From NCBI GenBank assembly GCA_051656485.1, contig JBOGBZ010000070.1:1-23442 (forward strand): a DNA stretch of 23,442 bases. Direction: 5' to 3'. The notes beneath the pieces are model-generated. The model did not search any database, had not been told where the DNA came from, and saw only the letters and a list, made by a program, of their open reading frames with translations. A program made the translations under genes and the position numbers. The first letter of the stretch is position 1. Each line of letters begins with the position of its first letter. Origin of the DNA: JBOFDK01 sp051656485 (GTDB lineage: Bacteria > Bacillota > Clostridia > Lachnospirales > Cellulosilyticaceae). Shown here in pieces: positions 1 to 6,545 of the stretch.

Positions 1-559
1 CCGCCCATACATCCATCCCTGCATTAAGCCCTGCGCGTACCCCATTGGGTACATCTTCAAATACAAGGCAATCTTCAGGTGCTACACCCAGTTCCTCTGC
101 AACTTTTAGGTAAATGTATGGATGGGGTTTTCCTTTTTCAACTTCACAGGATGTACGTACGGTTTCAAAGTAACCTTGAATCCCTAAATGTTCTAAAACA
201 GCTGTCACAAGCTCCACGCTATTACTTGTAGCAATACCCATTTTAATATTTTTTTCTTTAAGGTAATCTAAAAAGCTGGCTACGCCTGGTTTAAGGGGTA
301 CTTGCTGTGTATAAAATTCCCATGCAAGCTGATTCCAGCAGTCTTTAATGGCTTCCACACTTTCATCAAGTCTGAAGCGCTCTTTAAAATACGTAGCTGT
401 CTCTGTAAAGCTCTTACCTTCTAGCACACTGTCCATATCCTTCGGTGGTGTGATATTGTATTTTCCTAAAAACACCTCATCGATTTTTTCCCATACCCAC
501 ATCGAATCAATCAAGGTGCCATCCAAATCAAATAATACGGCTTTATACGCCTTTTTCAC
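1..559 (-). CDS. HAD-superfamily hydrolase (beta-phosphoglucomutase-like, subfamily IA), C-terminus cut by window edge
   Basis: I read a GTG start at 559, one base after the TAA of the upstream pseudouridine synthase gene, with a GGGGGAAG ribosome binding site inside that gene's end. About 186 residues are present. HAD motif I is FDLDGT (nucleophile Asp11, acid/base Asp13), motif II is the Thr/Ser of IATSNS, the conserved Lys follows as GKPHP, and the acidic motif is VFEDVPNG. A helical cap lies between motifs I and II, as in the phosphoglycolate phosphatase/beta-phosphoglucomutase branch, so a small phosphorylated metabolite is the likely substrate. Which one cannot be told from sequence. 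It is the last visible gene of the operon from the 3388-3416 promoter. Roughly the last 30 residues lie outside the window. Confidence 0.88.
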   Translation of the reverse strand, partial: MKKAYKAVLFDLDGTLIDSMWVWEKIDEVFLGKYNITPPKDMDSVLEGKSFTETATYFKERFRLDESVEAIKDCWNQLAWEFYTQQVPLKPGVASFLDYLKEKNIKMGIATSNSVELVTAVLEHLGIQGYFETVRTSCEVEKGKPHPYIYLKVAEELGVAPEDCLVFEDVPNGVRAGLNAGMDVWA

Positions 560-1285
560 TTAGTCTTCCCCCTTCAACTGCTTAAGTTCTTCTTCAGTCA
601 ACGGACGATAGCTCCCTCTTGGGATATCTGTCGGCAACTTAAGGCCTCCCATTTGTATACGCTCAAGGTATACCACTTCTTTCCCTACAGCTTGCATCAT
701 ACGCTTTACTTGATGGAACTTACCTTCTTTAATGGTGATATGCACTTCTGATACGTCACCTGCTGTAAGGATATCTAATTTAGCTGGCATGCACTTGTAA
801 TCACCAATGGCTACACCCGCTTCAAAAGCTTCTTGATCTGCCACGTCCACACATCCTTCTACTTTTGCATAATACACCTTGTCCACATGCTTTTTAGGCG
901 ATAAAAGCTGATGATTTAATTTGCCATCACTAGTCAGTACTAAAAGCCCTTCTGTATCTTTATCTAAGCGCCCCACTGGTGCCACTTCTTTGTTTTGATC
1001 GACACTCTCCATAAGATCTAGTACAGTCTCATGTCTTGGGTCTTCTGTCGCCGTAATAACGCCTGCTGGCTTATTCATGATGAAATGGTAGTATTCTTGG
1101 TATGCAATCTCTTGCGTTCCCATTGTAATTTTCGCTTCACCTGCTACAATGCCAGTCTCTGGTTTACTTACTACTACCCCATCTACTTGTACTTTTTTGT
1201 GTTTGATAAGCTTCTGAACTTCACTACGTGAACCGATGCCTACATGTACTAAATATTTATCTAAACGCATTTTTTTTACTGCCAT
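560..1285 (-). CDS. rsuA: 16S rRNA pseudouridine synthase, RsuA/RluB family
   Basis: The product is a 241-residue pseudouridine synthase that isomerises a uridine in rRNA; RsuA proper makes pseudouridine 516 of 16S rRNA. An N-terminal S4 RNA-binding domain (about residues 6-55) is followed by the catalytic domain with the family signature GRLDKDTEGLLVLT, in which Asp108 is the catalytic aspartate. The GKFHQVKRM motif near the C-terminus is also typical. I start the gene at the ATG at 1285, which has GGGGTGA just upstream. An in-frame ATG at 1309 lies inside the preceding methyltransferase gene without a ribosome binding site. It sits between an rRNA methyltransferase and a HAD hydrolase in one operon. 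RsuA versus RluB/RluE specificity is inferred from length and context, so the symbol is tentative. Confidence 0.9.
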   Translation of the reverse strand: MAVKKMRLDKYLVHVGIGSRSEVQKLIKHKKVQVDGVVVSKPETGIVAGEAKITMGTQEIAYQEYYHFIMNKPAGVITATEDPRHETVLDLMESVDQNKEVAPVGRLDKDTEGLLVLTSDGKLNHQLLSPKKHVDKVYYAKVEGCVDVADQEAFEAGVAIGDYKCMPAKLDILTAGDVSEVHITIKEGKFHQVKRMMQAVGKEVVYLERIQMGGLKLPTDIPRGSYRPLTEEELKQLKGED

Positions 1286-1290
1286 TTCTG

Positions 1291-2649
1291 TCACCCCATT
1301 AAACGCCATGTCGGCGGATATTGATTTTTTAATGCTCCATTATTGCTTTTAACCCATCCTAAAGGATGGCCATCTTTAGCTACTATATGATACCCCTTCG
1401 GTGCATCGACTAAAAGTGTCTCACCTTTCAAGTAACGTAAGACGTCTTCATCTGATTGTAAGTGAACCACTTGCTTATAGCAGTCTAACGGATAGCTTAT
1501 GCCTAGCATATGAGATGGTTCAAAGCGTTTGTTCTTTAAATGTCCAAGGAGCATTCCACTACGCATCATACGTAAACCTTTCGTTGTCGGTGCACCTTCT
1601 GTCACGAGAAATATACGATCTTCTAGTACCATGACTTTTTCATCACCACTTAATGTGGTATGTTTCGTTATAAATTCATGAACCACTGGGTAGTCTTTGA
1701 GGCGCTTCACACCTTCCATAGGCTTTGTCTTACGCCCTTCTCCTTCTGTCTTTTGAAGAAGACATAAGAAGTGACCTTCCCCTTTCATATGGTGTGGCCA
1801 TAAGCGTAAGGCACCTTTTAATGATGGATCTGCATCACACCATTCTGGACGCCCTTCCTGAATACCTCCCACACCTTTTAGTGGTACCACACGAAAACTC
1901 GGATGTGCCTTTAAGAAAGCATCAATCATCACTTCATTTTCTTCTGGTGAAAAGGTACATGTGGAGTACAGCATCATCCCACCTGCTTTAAGCATGGTAG
2001 CCGCTGCTTCTAAGATAGGTTCTTGTAAAGCTGTGCAGTAGTCTATACCATGAGTCTCCCAGCTTTTGATAGCCAAATCATCTTTTCTAAACATCCCTTC
2101 CCCCGAACATGGGGCATCGATCAGGATTTTATCAAAGTACTCTGGCCATACACGTGCCAAGTTCTCTGGTGCTTCATTGACAACCATCATTTGTCTCACA
2201 CCAAAGTTCTCTAAGTTTTTAACCAGTGCCTTCGCACGATTGGTACTAATGTCATTGCTCACAAGTAAGCCTGTGTGCCCAAGCTTTGCTGCAACTTGTG
2301 TGGACTTACCACCCGGTGCTGCACATAAGTCTAATACTTTATCACCTTTTTCAATAGGAATATACGCCCCTGGTGACATAGCACTTGGCTCTTGTATATA
2401 ATAAAGGCCTGCATAATAATACGGATGTTTACTTGGCTTACTTTCTATATAGTAGTACCCTTCCTCACACCATGGCACTGACTCTAAATCCGAAAAAGGA
2501 TTCATCTTCTCCCATTCCTCCATGGTCATCTTCAAAGTATTGATACGAATACCTTGGTATTTAGGAAGTTCGTAACTTTGTAAATAATCTTCATATTCCG
2601 CGCCCAATAAGGTCTGCATCTTTTGCTGAAATTGTATTGGTAAATTCAT
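1291..2649 (-). CDS. rsmF: 16S rRNA (cytosine-C5)-methyltransferase, RsmB/RsmF (NOL1/NOP2/Sun) family
   Basis: This 452-residue S-adenosylmethionine-dependent enzyme methylates C5 of a cytosine in rRNA. The SAM-binding motif is VLDLCAAPGGKS (residues 105-116), followed by NDIS near 132. The two cysteines of the m5C mechanism are in DAPCSGEGMFR (Cys181) and STCTFSPEENE (Cys231, the likely nucleophile). The roughly 150-residue C-terminal extension fits the PUA-like RNA-binding tail of YebU/RsmF proteins rather than the shorter RsmB layout. The start has a GAGAGG ribosome binding site and follows the phosphoesterase gene by 16 bases. The pseudouridine synthase gene starts 5 bases after its stop, so two rRNA modifiers are co-transcribed. 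The exact target base is not shown by the sequence. Confidence 0.9.
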   Translation of the reverse strand: MNLPIQFQQKMQTLLGAEYEDYLQSYELPKYQGIRINTLKMTMEEWEKMNPFSDLESVPWCEEGYYYIESKPSKHPYYYAGLYYIQEPSAMSPGAYIPIEKGDKVLDLCAAPGGKSTQVAAKLGHTGLLVSNDISTNRAKALVKNLENFGVRQMMVVNEAPENLARVWPEYFDKILIDAPCSGEGMFRKDDLAIKSWETHGIDYCTALQEPILEAAATMLKAGGMMLYSTCTFSPEENEVMIDAFLKAHPSFRVVPLKGVGGIQEGRPEWCDADPSLKGALRLWPHHMKGEGHFLCLLQKTEGEGRKTKPMEGVKRLKDYPVVHEFITKHTTLSGDEKVMVLEDRIFLVTEGAPTTKGLRMMRSGMLLGHLKNKRFEPSHMLGISYPLDCYKQVVHLQSDEDVLRYLKGETLLVDAPKGYHIVAKDGHPLGWVKSNNGALKNQYPPTWRLMG

Positions 2650-2665
2650 CGTCGTTCCTCTCTCT

Positions 2666-3361
2666 TTAAAGTTCCATAAGCAGGTATGGTTTAAAGTCTA
2701 AATCATCAGCCGCTACAAGTTGATAACTTGTCCCATTTTTTTCACCCATCAAACACTGTTGCCATGACGTTTCATCATGAAGGTGACCATAGACTACATA
2801 ATCCACCCCATAAGCTTCCATCAATTCTGTAAATACCGTCGCTTCTTGCGCGGTAGCTGTAGGTGGATAATGTAGTGCGACAATCAGAGTCGCTGCCTCT
2901 TTTTTCTTTGCATCTTCTAATGAAAGTTTCAGACGGCCACCTTCTCTTACGTAAATCTTCTCATCTTCTTCTGCTAAGCCATCTACCGTCGGGCAAAGCC
3001 ACCCTCTCGTTCCACAAATGGTGACACCGTTCCACTGAAAACTTGTGTTTTGCAAAAAATAAATAGACTCATACATGGTGTTAAGCTTCGTAATCTTCTC
3101 CCACCAATAATCATGATTCCCTCGGATACATATTTTGTATCCTGGTAATGCATCAATGAACCCTAAGTCTTTTTCTGCTTCATGGAAGCGCATCGCCCAA
3201 GAAAGGTCACCACATAAGATGACTAAATCCTCATCACTTACTGTCGTTTCCCATGCTTCTTTTATTTTTTCTATGTGATTTTCCCACTGCCCACCAAAGA
3301 TTGCCATGGGCTTTGCGACGCTCTGGGCTAAATGTAAATCGCCTATTGCAAAAACTTTCAT
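2666..3361 (-). CDS. Calcineurin-like metallophosphoesterase (predicted phosphohydrolase)
   Basis: A 231-residue single-domain dinuclear-metal phosphoesterase. All blocks of the fold are visible in order: GDLH (Asp8, His10), CGDLSW (Asp52), GNHD (Asn82, His83), ALHYPP (His164) and YGHLH (His193, His195). It should therefore be an active phosphohydrolase, probably cytoplasmic because there is no signal peptide or membrane segment. The substrate is unknown; the length and the WW after GNHDY resemble a conserved clostridial phosphohydrolase family (COG1768 type, from memory). The start has GAAGGAGA upstream and lies just downstream of a good promoter (3388-3416), making this the first gene of the operon that continues into rsmF, rsuA and the HAD hydrolase. 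Confidence 0.9.
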   Translation of the reverse strand: MKVFAIGDLHLAQSVAKPMAIFGGQWENHIEKIKEAWETTVSDEDLVILCGDLSWAMRFHEAEKDLGFIDALPGYKICIRGNHDYWWEKITKLNTMYESIYFLQNTSFQWNGVTICGTRGWLCPTVDGLAEEDEKIYVREGGRLKLSLEDAKKKEAATLIVALHYPPTATAQEATVFTELMEAYGVDYVVYGHLHDETSWQQCLMGEKNGTSYQLVAADDLDFKPYLLMEL

Positions 3362-3387
3362 ATGCCGTCTCCTTCGTTTGATGTCTT

Positions 3388-3416
3388 ATTATAGCATAGA
3401 CCCAATCGCCTTACAA
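3388..3416 (-). promoter_or_regulatory. Sigma-A-type promoter with extended -10 for the metallophosphoesterase operon
   Basis: On the minus strand TTGTAA (3411-3416) is followed by a 17-base spacer and TATAAT (3388-3393). The TGC immediately before TATAAT makes an extended -10. It lies about 27 bases upstream of the phosphoesterase start and 14 bases past the stop of the M23 peptidase gene. I see no terminator between the peptidase gene and this promoter, so read-through from upstream may add to expression. Confidence 0.8.
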
Positions 3417-3429
3417 CGGATACCCTGCA

Positions 3430-4488
3430 CTAGAACCGCCCATACCGTTCAAGGTATTTAAGTAAACTATAAGGATTCACCCAGTACTCTTTGTTCTCTC
3501 CTTTTTCCACTGCAATGCCAAGATGCAAGTGTACTGGAAACTTTCCTTTCGTTCCCTCCACGCCGTATCCAGAGTTCCCCATATACCCTATCTGTTGCCC
3601 TGCATACACATAATCCCCTTTTTTCAAAGAAGTGGGTGCTTCATCCAAGTGAGCATAGTAAAAATACGCGCCCCCTTCACTGCGTATCCCGACACGATAT
3701 CCTCCTACCTCATTCCAACCGACGTTTTCCACAATGCCATTGGTCATGCTTACAATTTCAATGACACCTGGCTTGTCTTCTTTTGCCATCAAGTCAATCC
3801 CGTAATGAAGCCTTTCCCCTTTATAACTTCTCTGCTGTTTCCAACCATTTTCATAGACATAACTCTTCGGCTTCCCGATAGGAAAGACTTCCACATCATA
3901 GATAAATTGCTTGTACACCTCAAAAGCTTGCTGATACCTTTCATCCTTTTCAATACCTTGCCCTTCTTTTAATGCTTGACTTAGTTGTCTACTGTTTTTT
4001 CCCTCATAACTTGTTAATGCCCATACACCTAAGGTATGGGCAAGTGGCATACGATGCTTGATCGTATATTTTTGAAGACGATGCATTTCTTTCTCACTAA
4101 GATTTAAGTCTTGTACATAACTTTCAAAATCAACGGTCATTTCCTGTCGCACTTCGGAGGCTGCCTCTTTTTTTGGCTTACTTTCTTCTCCTCCTCCAAA
4201 GCACTTACCTAATAGGAGTAAGCATCCAATAGCAATCAATGCGATCCCTATTATTTTTTTCGGATCAATGGCCCCTTCATTACGTCGTCTTCTACTACTA
4301 GGTCGTTTGTTTCCACTTGGCACACCTGGAAGACTTGGCATCCCGACTTTTCCACCTTCAATTTTAAACCCTATAATCTTAGGTAATTGTACGCCCCCTG
4401 TGCCGATTCCTTTACGCGGCCCTTTTCTAGCTTGCTTACGTTGCCATTCATATGCTTTCTGACTTAAAAAACGTTGTATCCCTGACAT
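3430..4488 (-). CDS. Membrane-anchored M23-family (LytM) metallopeptidase
   Basis: I start this gene at the ATG at 4488, which has GGGGGAG upstream; the longer reading from 4533 runs through the ribosome binding site and a terminator hairpin. The 352-residue product has a basic, Pro/Gly-rich N-terminal region (1-77), one hydrophobic membrane segment at about 79-95, a linker/helical region (100-215) and a C-terminal M23 domain. Zinc ligands and catalytic histidines are intact: HYGID (His228, Asp232), the His of YYAHLD (His280) and HLHLG (His320, His322). It probably cleaves peptide cross-links in peptidoglycan, outside the membrane. The long N-terminal tail before the anchor, presumably cytoplasmic, is unusual for secreted endopeptidases. 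No promoter of its own is evident; transcripts probably come through the terminator after the radical SAM gene. Confidence 0.87.
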   Translation of the reverse strand: MSGIQRFLSQKAYEWQRKQARKGPRKGIGTGGVQLPKIIGFKIEGGKVGMPSLPGVPSGNKRPSSRRRRNEGAIDPKKIIGIALIAIGCLLLLGKCFGGGEESKPKKEAASEVRQEMTVDFESYVQDLNLSEKEMHRLQKYTIKHRMPLAHTLGVWALTSYEGKNSRQLSQALKEGQGIEKDERYQQAFEVYKQFIYDVEVFPIGKPKSYVYENGWKQQRSYKGERLHYGIDLMAKEDKPGVIEIVSMTNGIVENVGWNEVGGYRVGIRSEGGAYFYYAHLDEAPTSLKKGDYVYAGQQIGYMGNSGYGVEGTKGKFPVHLHLGIAVEKGENKEYWVNPYSLLKYLERYGRF

Positions 4489-4510
4489 CTTTTTCTCCCC
4501 CTTAACCTTA

Positions 4511-4552
4511 TAAAAAAGCAAAAAGAAGCACACTATTATGCTTCTTCTTTAG
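4511..4552 (-). terminator. Intrinsic terminator or attenuator between the radical SAM gene and the M23 peptidase gene
   Basis: The arms AGAAGCA (4524-4530) and TGCTTCT (4539-4545) pair around an 8-base loop, with A/T pairs lengthening the stem. On the minus strand a T-rich run follows (GCTTTTTTAT). It starts right after the radical SAM stop codon and ends about 12 bases before the ribosome binding site of the peptidase gene, so read-through may set peptidase expression. Its arms are nearly identical to those of the hairpin at 6492-6545. Confidence 0.75.
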
Positions 4553-4556
4553 TCAT

Positions 4557-5507
4557 TTATTCATGGTGAAAGCGTTTTAAGGCTTTTCCATTTTTATAGT
4601 TACAAAGATCCCCTTGTGTCACACCTTGCTCCTGCATCTTTTCTACAATGGTATCATGGATTTTCCACCAACTCATGTCCCAGTTTGCAAATAAAGTATA
4701 CGCTTCTGGTGCTCTACCTATAATGCGCTGCACCACAATTTCTGGATCTAAGTAGCGAAGGAATGTAATAACACGCTCCATATACGCTTCCACAGAAATC
4801 ATCGGTACTTCACCTTTCAGATAAGCATCGCCCATGACAGTATTTTTGACGATGTACAGGGCATGGAGTTTCACATAATCACTTTGTAATACACTCATCA
4901 TCTTAGCGTTCTCAATCACATCTCGCTCTGTATCCCATGGTAAATTCAGAATCAAATGAGTACAAAGTTGGAAGTTAAACGCCTTGATACGTAAGGCTGC
5001 ATCAATGTATTCACTCAAACTATGTCCTCTATTAATCTTATCTAAGGTATGGTAATTCACTGTTTGTAAGCCAAGTTCAATACACACATCCATCTGATGA
5101 CATTCAGCCCATTCAGCCACCGCTTTTAAGTAGTCATCACCTATACAATCAGGGCGTGTGGAAATACTAATCCCCACCAAATCTTCATGCTGTATCTGAC
5201 CTAACACTTCTTTAAATGTCTCTAACGGCATATACGTATTGCTATAATTTTGAAGATAAGCAATAAAATACTTGGCTTTATAGCGTTTGCCAATATAAGC
5301 TATATTGGTTTCTAATTGCTCCTGAATAGAAGTCTTCGCATCAAGCATTTCATACCCTGCACCATCTTCACTACAAAACGTACATCCGCCACTTCCACAT
5401 TCACCATCTCGATTCGGACAGGTCACTGGTAAATGAATCGGTATTTTATAAACTTTATCACCATACTTGTTTTTCAAATAATCTGCATATCTTTTATAAG
5501 TCTCCAC
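4557..5507 (-). CDS. Radical SAM protein, TIGR01212 / YtqA type
   Basis: A roughly 316-residue cytoplasmic radical SAM protein. The iron-sulfur cluster motif lies near the N-terminus as CPNRDG-ECGSGGCTFC, with the three-Cys spacing of the TIGR01212 (YtqA/YhcC-like) family, preceded by the DKVYKIPI segment also typical of it. Motifs such as ISTRPDCI, ELGLQTV and CTHLILNLPWDT fit the SAM-barrel core. The substrate of this family is not firmly settled in my knowledge; an RNA-modification role has been discussed. I chose the GTG at 5507 because AAAGGAG (5516-5522) lies 8 bases upstream. The longer in-frame TTG start at 5558 is itself part of the -35 box. The gene is divergent from the DUF378 gene. 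Confidence 0.87.
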   Translation of the reverse strand: METYKRYADYLKNKYGDKVYKIPIHLPVTCPNRDGECGSGGCTFCSEDGAGYEMLDAKTSIQEQLETNIAYIGKRYKAKYFIAYLQNYSNTYMPLETFKEVLGQIQHEDLVGISISTRPDCIGDDYLKAVAEWAECHQMDVCIELGLQTVNYHTLDKINRGHSLSEYIDAALRIKAFNFQLCTHLILNLPWDTERDVIENAKMMSVLQSDYVKLHALYIVKNTVMGDAYLKGEVPMISVEAYMERVITFLRYLDPEIVVQRIIGRAPEAYTLFANWDMSWWKIHDTIVEKMQEQGVTQGDLCNYKNGKALKRFHHE

Positions 5508-5515
5508 ATTAAAAA

Positions 5516-5522
5516 CTCCTTT
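5516..5522 (-). promoter_or_regulatory. Ribosome binding site deciding the radical SAM gene start
   Basis: AAAGGAG on the minus strand, 8 bases before the GTG at 5507. It supports GTG 5507 over the upstream TTG at 5558. An out-of-frame ATG overlapping the GTG by two bases soon meets a stop codon. Confidence 0.8.
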
Positions 5523-5529
5523 CTCTACT

Positions 5530-5558
5530 ATCCTAAAGGGAAGTTTTTTATTTGTCAA
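5530..5558 (-). promoter_or_regulatory. Sigma-A-type promoter of the radical SAM gene
   Basis: A perfect TTGACA (5553-5558) is followed by exactly 17 bases and TAGGAT (5530-5535, four of six matches to consensus) on the minus strand. Transcription would begin near 5523, giving a very short 5' leader that just includes AAAGGAG. This rules out translation from the TTG at 5558. Confidence 0.8.
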
Positions 5559-5682
5559 ACAAGCCTATACTTTATTATAGCTCGTACTTGGGTAAATATT
5601 CCATTTAACTTAAAATGTATAATTTTTTTTTTGATGCTAATAATATATCCATACATTAATACTCTTGAAAGGGGTTATTATC

Positions 5683-5901
5683 ATGCAAGCAAAAACTTTT
5701 GATTACATTGCACTTACCTTAGTTATTATCGGAGCACTTAACTGGGGTCTTATCGGCTTTTTCCAATTTGATCTCGTAGCTGCCTTATTCGGCGGTATGA
5801 GCTCATGGATTAGTCGTGTCGTTTATGCACTTGTAGGTATTGCAGGTATTTATTCTCTTACATTGTTTGGTCGTCTTTCAAATAATGGCTTCAAATCATA
5901 A
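5683..5901 (+). CDS. DUF378 family small membrane protein (YuzA-like)
   Basis: A 72-residue protein with two hydrophobic helices, about residues 7-29 and 43-66, and a short polar C-terminal tail. The pattern FDYIALTLVIIGALNWGLIG near the N-terminus and SRVVYALVGIAGIYSL in the second helix is characteristic of DUF378, a small membrane-protein family found in many bacteria (B. subtilis YuzA is a member). No function is established. The ATG at 5683 has AAAGGGG 8 bases upstream; an in-frame TTG at 5665 overlaps that site and is rejected. A -10-like TATAAT at 5618-5623 lies upstream but I find no convincing -35. A strong terminator follows the gene, so it is monocistronic. Confidence 0.85.
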   Translation: MQAKTFDYIALTLVIIGALNWGLIGFFQFDLVAALFGGMSSWISRVVYALVGIAGIYSLTLFGRLSNNGFKS

Positions 5902-5908
5902 ACCCATC

Positions 5909-5942
5909 AACAACTAGGACCCCTTGTCCTAGTTGTTTTTGT
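5909..5942 (+). terminator. Intrinsic terminator after the DUF378 gene
   Basis: CAACTAGGAC (5911-5920) and GTCCTAGTTG (5926-5935) form a perfect 10-bp stem with a 5-base loop, lengthened by A-T pairs and followed by a T run. It starts within 10 bases of the stop codon. Confidence 0.93.
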
Positions 5943-6071
5943 CTATTATGCTTGTTTTAACTTGATTTTTTCTTGATTTGGTACTAAAAATTATATTTTT
6001 TCATTAAAAAAGTACATTTTTTAGGTGAAGTTGAATAAATATTATTATAAATCAAATTAGGGGTGATATCC

Positions 6072-6482
6072 ATGATTCAGATTATTACTGGTCAAACCGG
6101 AGAAGGTAAAACAAAACAAATGATTGCTCTTGCCAACGAACAAAGTAAGCTTATTAACGGTCACATTATCTATGTTGATAGTACAACGCAACACCGCCTT
6201 GATTTATCCCATCACATACGTCTTATCGAAGCAAACACATTTCCCATTAACCCACATGATTTCTTTGGTTTCTTGTGTGGTATCCTTTCTAGTAATCATG
6301 ATATCGAACTTATTTTTATAGATGAAATCATCAAAATTACCCATCTTGGCATCGATGAACTTTCTTCTCTTATCGAAAAACTCAACTATCTTTCTGAAAC
6401 CTACGATGTGAACTTCATCATCGGTGCATCCTGTTCAAAACATCAAGTACCTAAGCATTTACTGAGCTATCTTGTCGCCTAG
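6072..6482 (+). CDS. Small orphan P-loop NTPase-like protein of unknown function
   Basis: A 136-residue protein starting at the ATG at 6072, with AGGGGTGA upstream; an in-frame GTG at 6063 overlaps that site. The Walker A motif GQTGEGKT occupies residues 7-14 and a Walker B-like LIFIDE strand residues 80-85. That is nearly the whole protein, so it is a minimal ATP-binding fold with no added domain. The order of elements (a strand ending in Asp near 36, a long helix after the P-loop, the FIDE strand, a final IIGAS strand) resembles a family of short conserved hypothetical proteins in Clostridia, sometimes auto-labelled PilT-like; I do not trust that label. No signal peptide or membrane segment. 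It is monocistronic between two terminators. The upstream gap (5943-6071) is very AT-rich and I cannot fix a promoter in it. Confidence 0.8.
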   Translation: MIQIITGQTGEGKTKQMIALANEQSKLINGHIIYVDSTTQHRLDLSHHIRLIEANTFPINPHDFFGFLCGILSSNHDIELIFIDEIIKITHLGIDELSSLIEKLNYLSETYDVNFIIGASCSKHQVPKHLLSYLVA

Positions 6483-6491
6483 TGTGGTGTC

Positions 6492-6545
6492 AAAAAGAAG
6501 CATGTGTACCTTGCTGAAGGTGCCCATGCTTCTTCTTTCTTTTTA
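6492..6545. terminator. Bidirectional intrinsic terminator between the P-loop gene and the convergent debranching enzyme gene
   Basis: AGAAGCATG (6496-6504) pairs with CATGCTTCT (6525-6533); after one mismatch, inner pairs TACC/GGTG bring the stem to about 15 bp around an 8-base loop. The stem is flanked by AAAAA on the left and a pyrimidine/T-rich run on the right, so it can serve both convergent genes. Confidence 0.88.

Noticed and set aside
3523..3972. A 149-residue plus-strand ORF opposite the M23 peptidase gene
   Set aside because: It is antisense to a gene whose catalytic motifs are intact; no recognisable domain and no promoter.
5665..5682. In-frame TTG start extending the DUF378 protein by six residues
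   Set aside because: The extension is the ribosome binding site AAAGGGG itself; the ATG at 5683 is correctly spaced from it.
5943..6071. Promoter and possible operator upstream of the P-loop gene (AAAAAAGTACATTTTTT palindrome)
   Set aside because: A/T-tract symmetry like this is common in AT-rich intergenic DNA and no box pair with correct spacing supports it.
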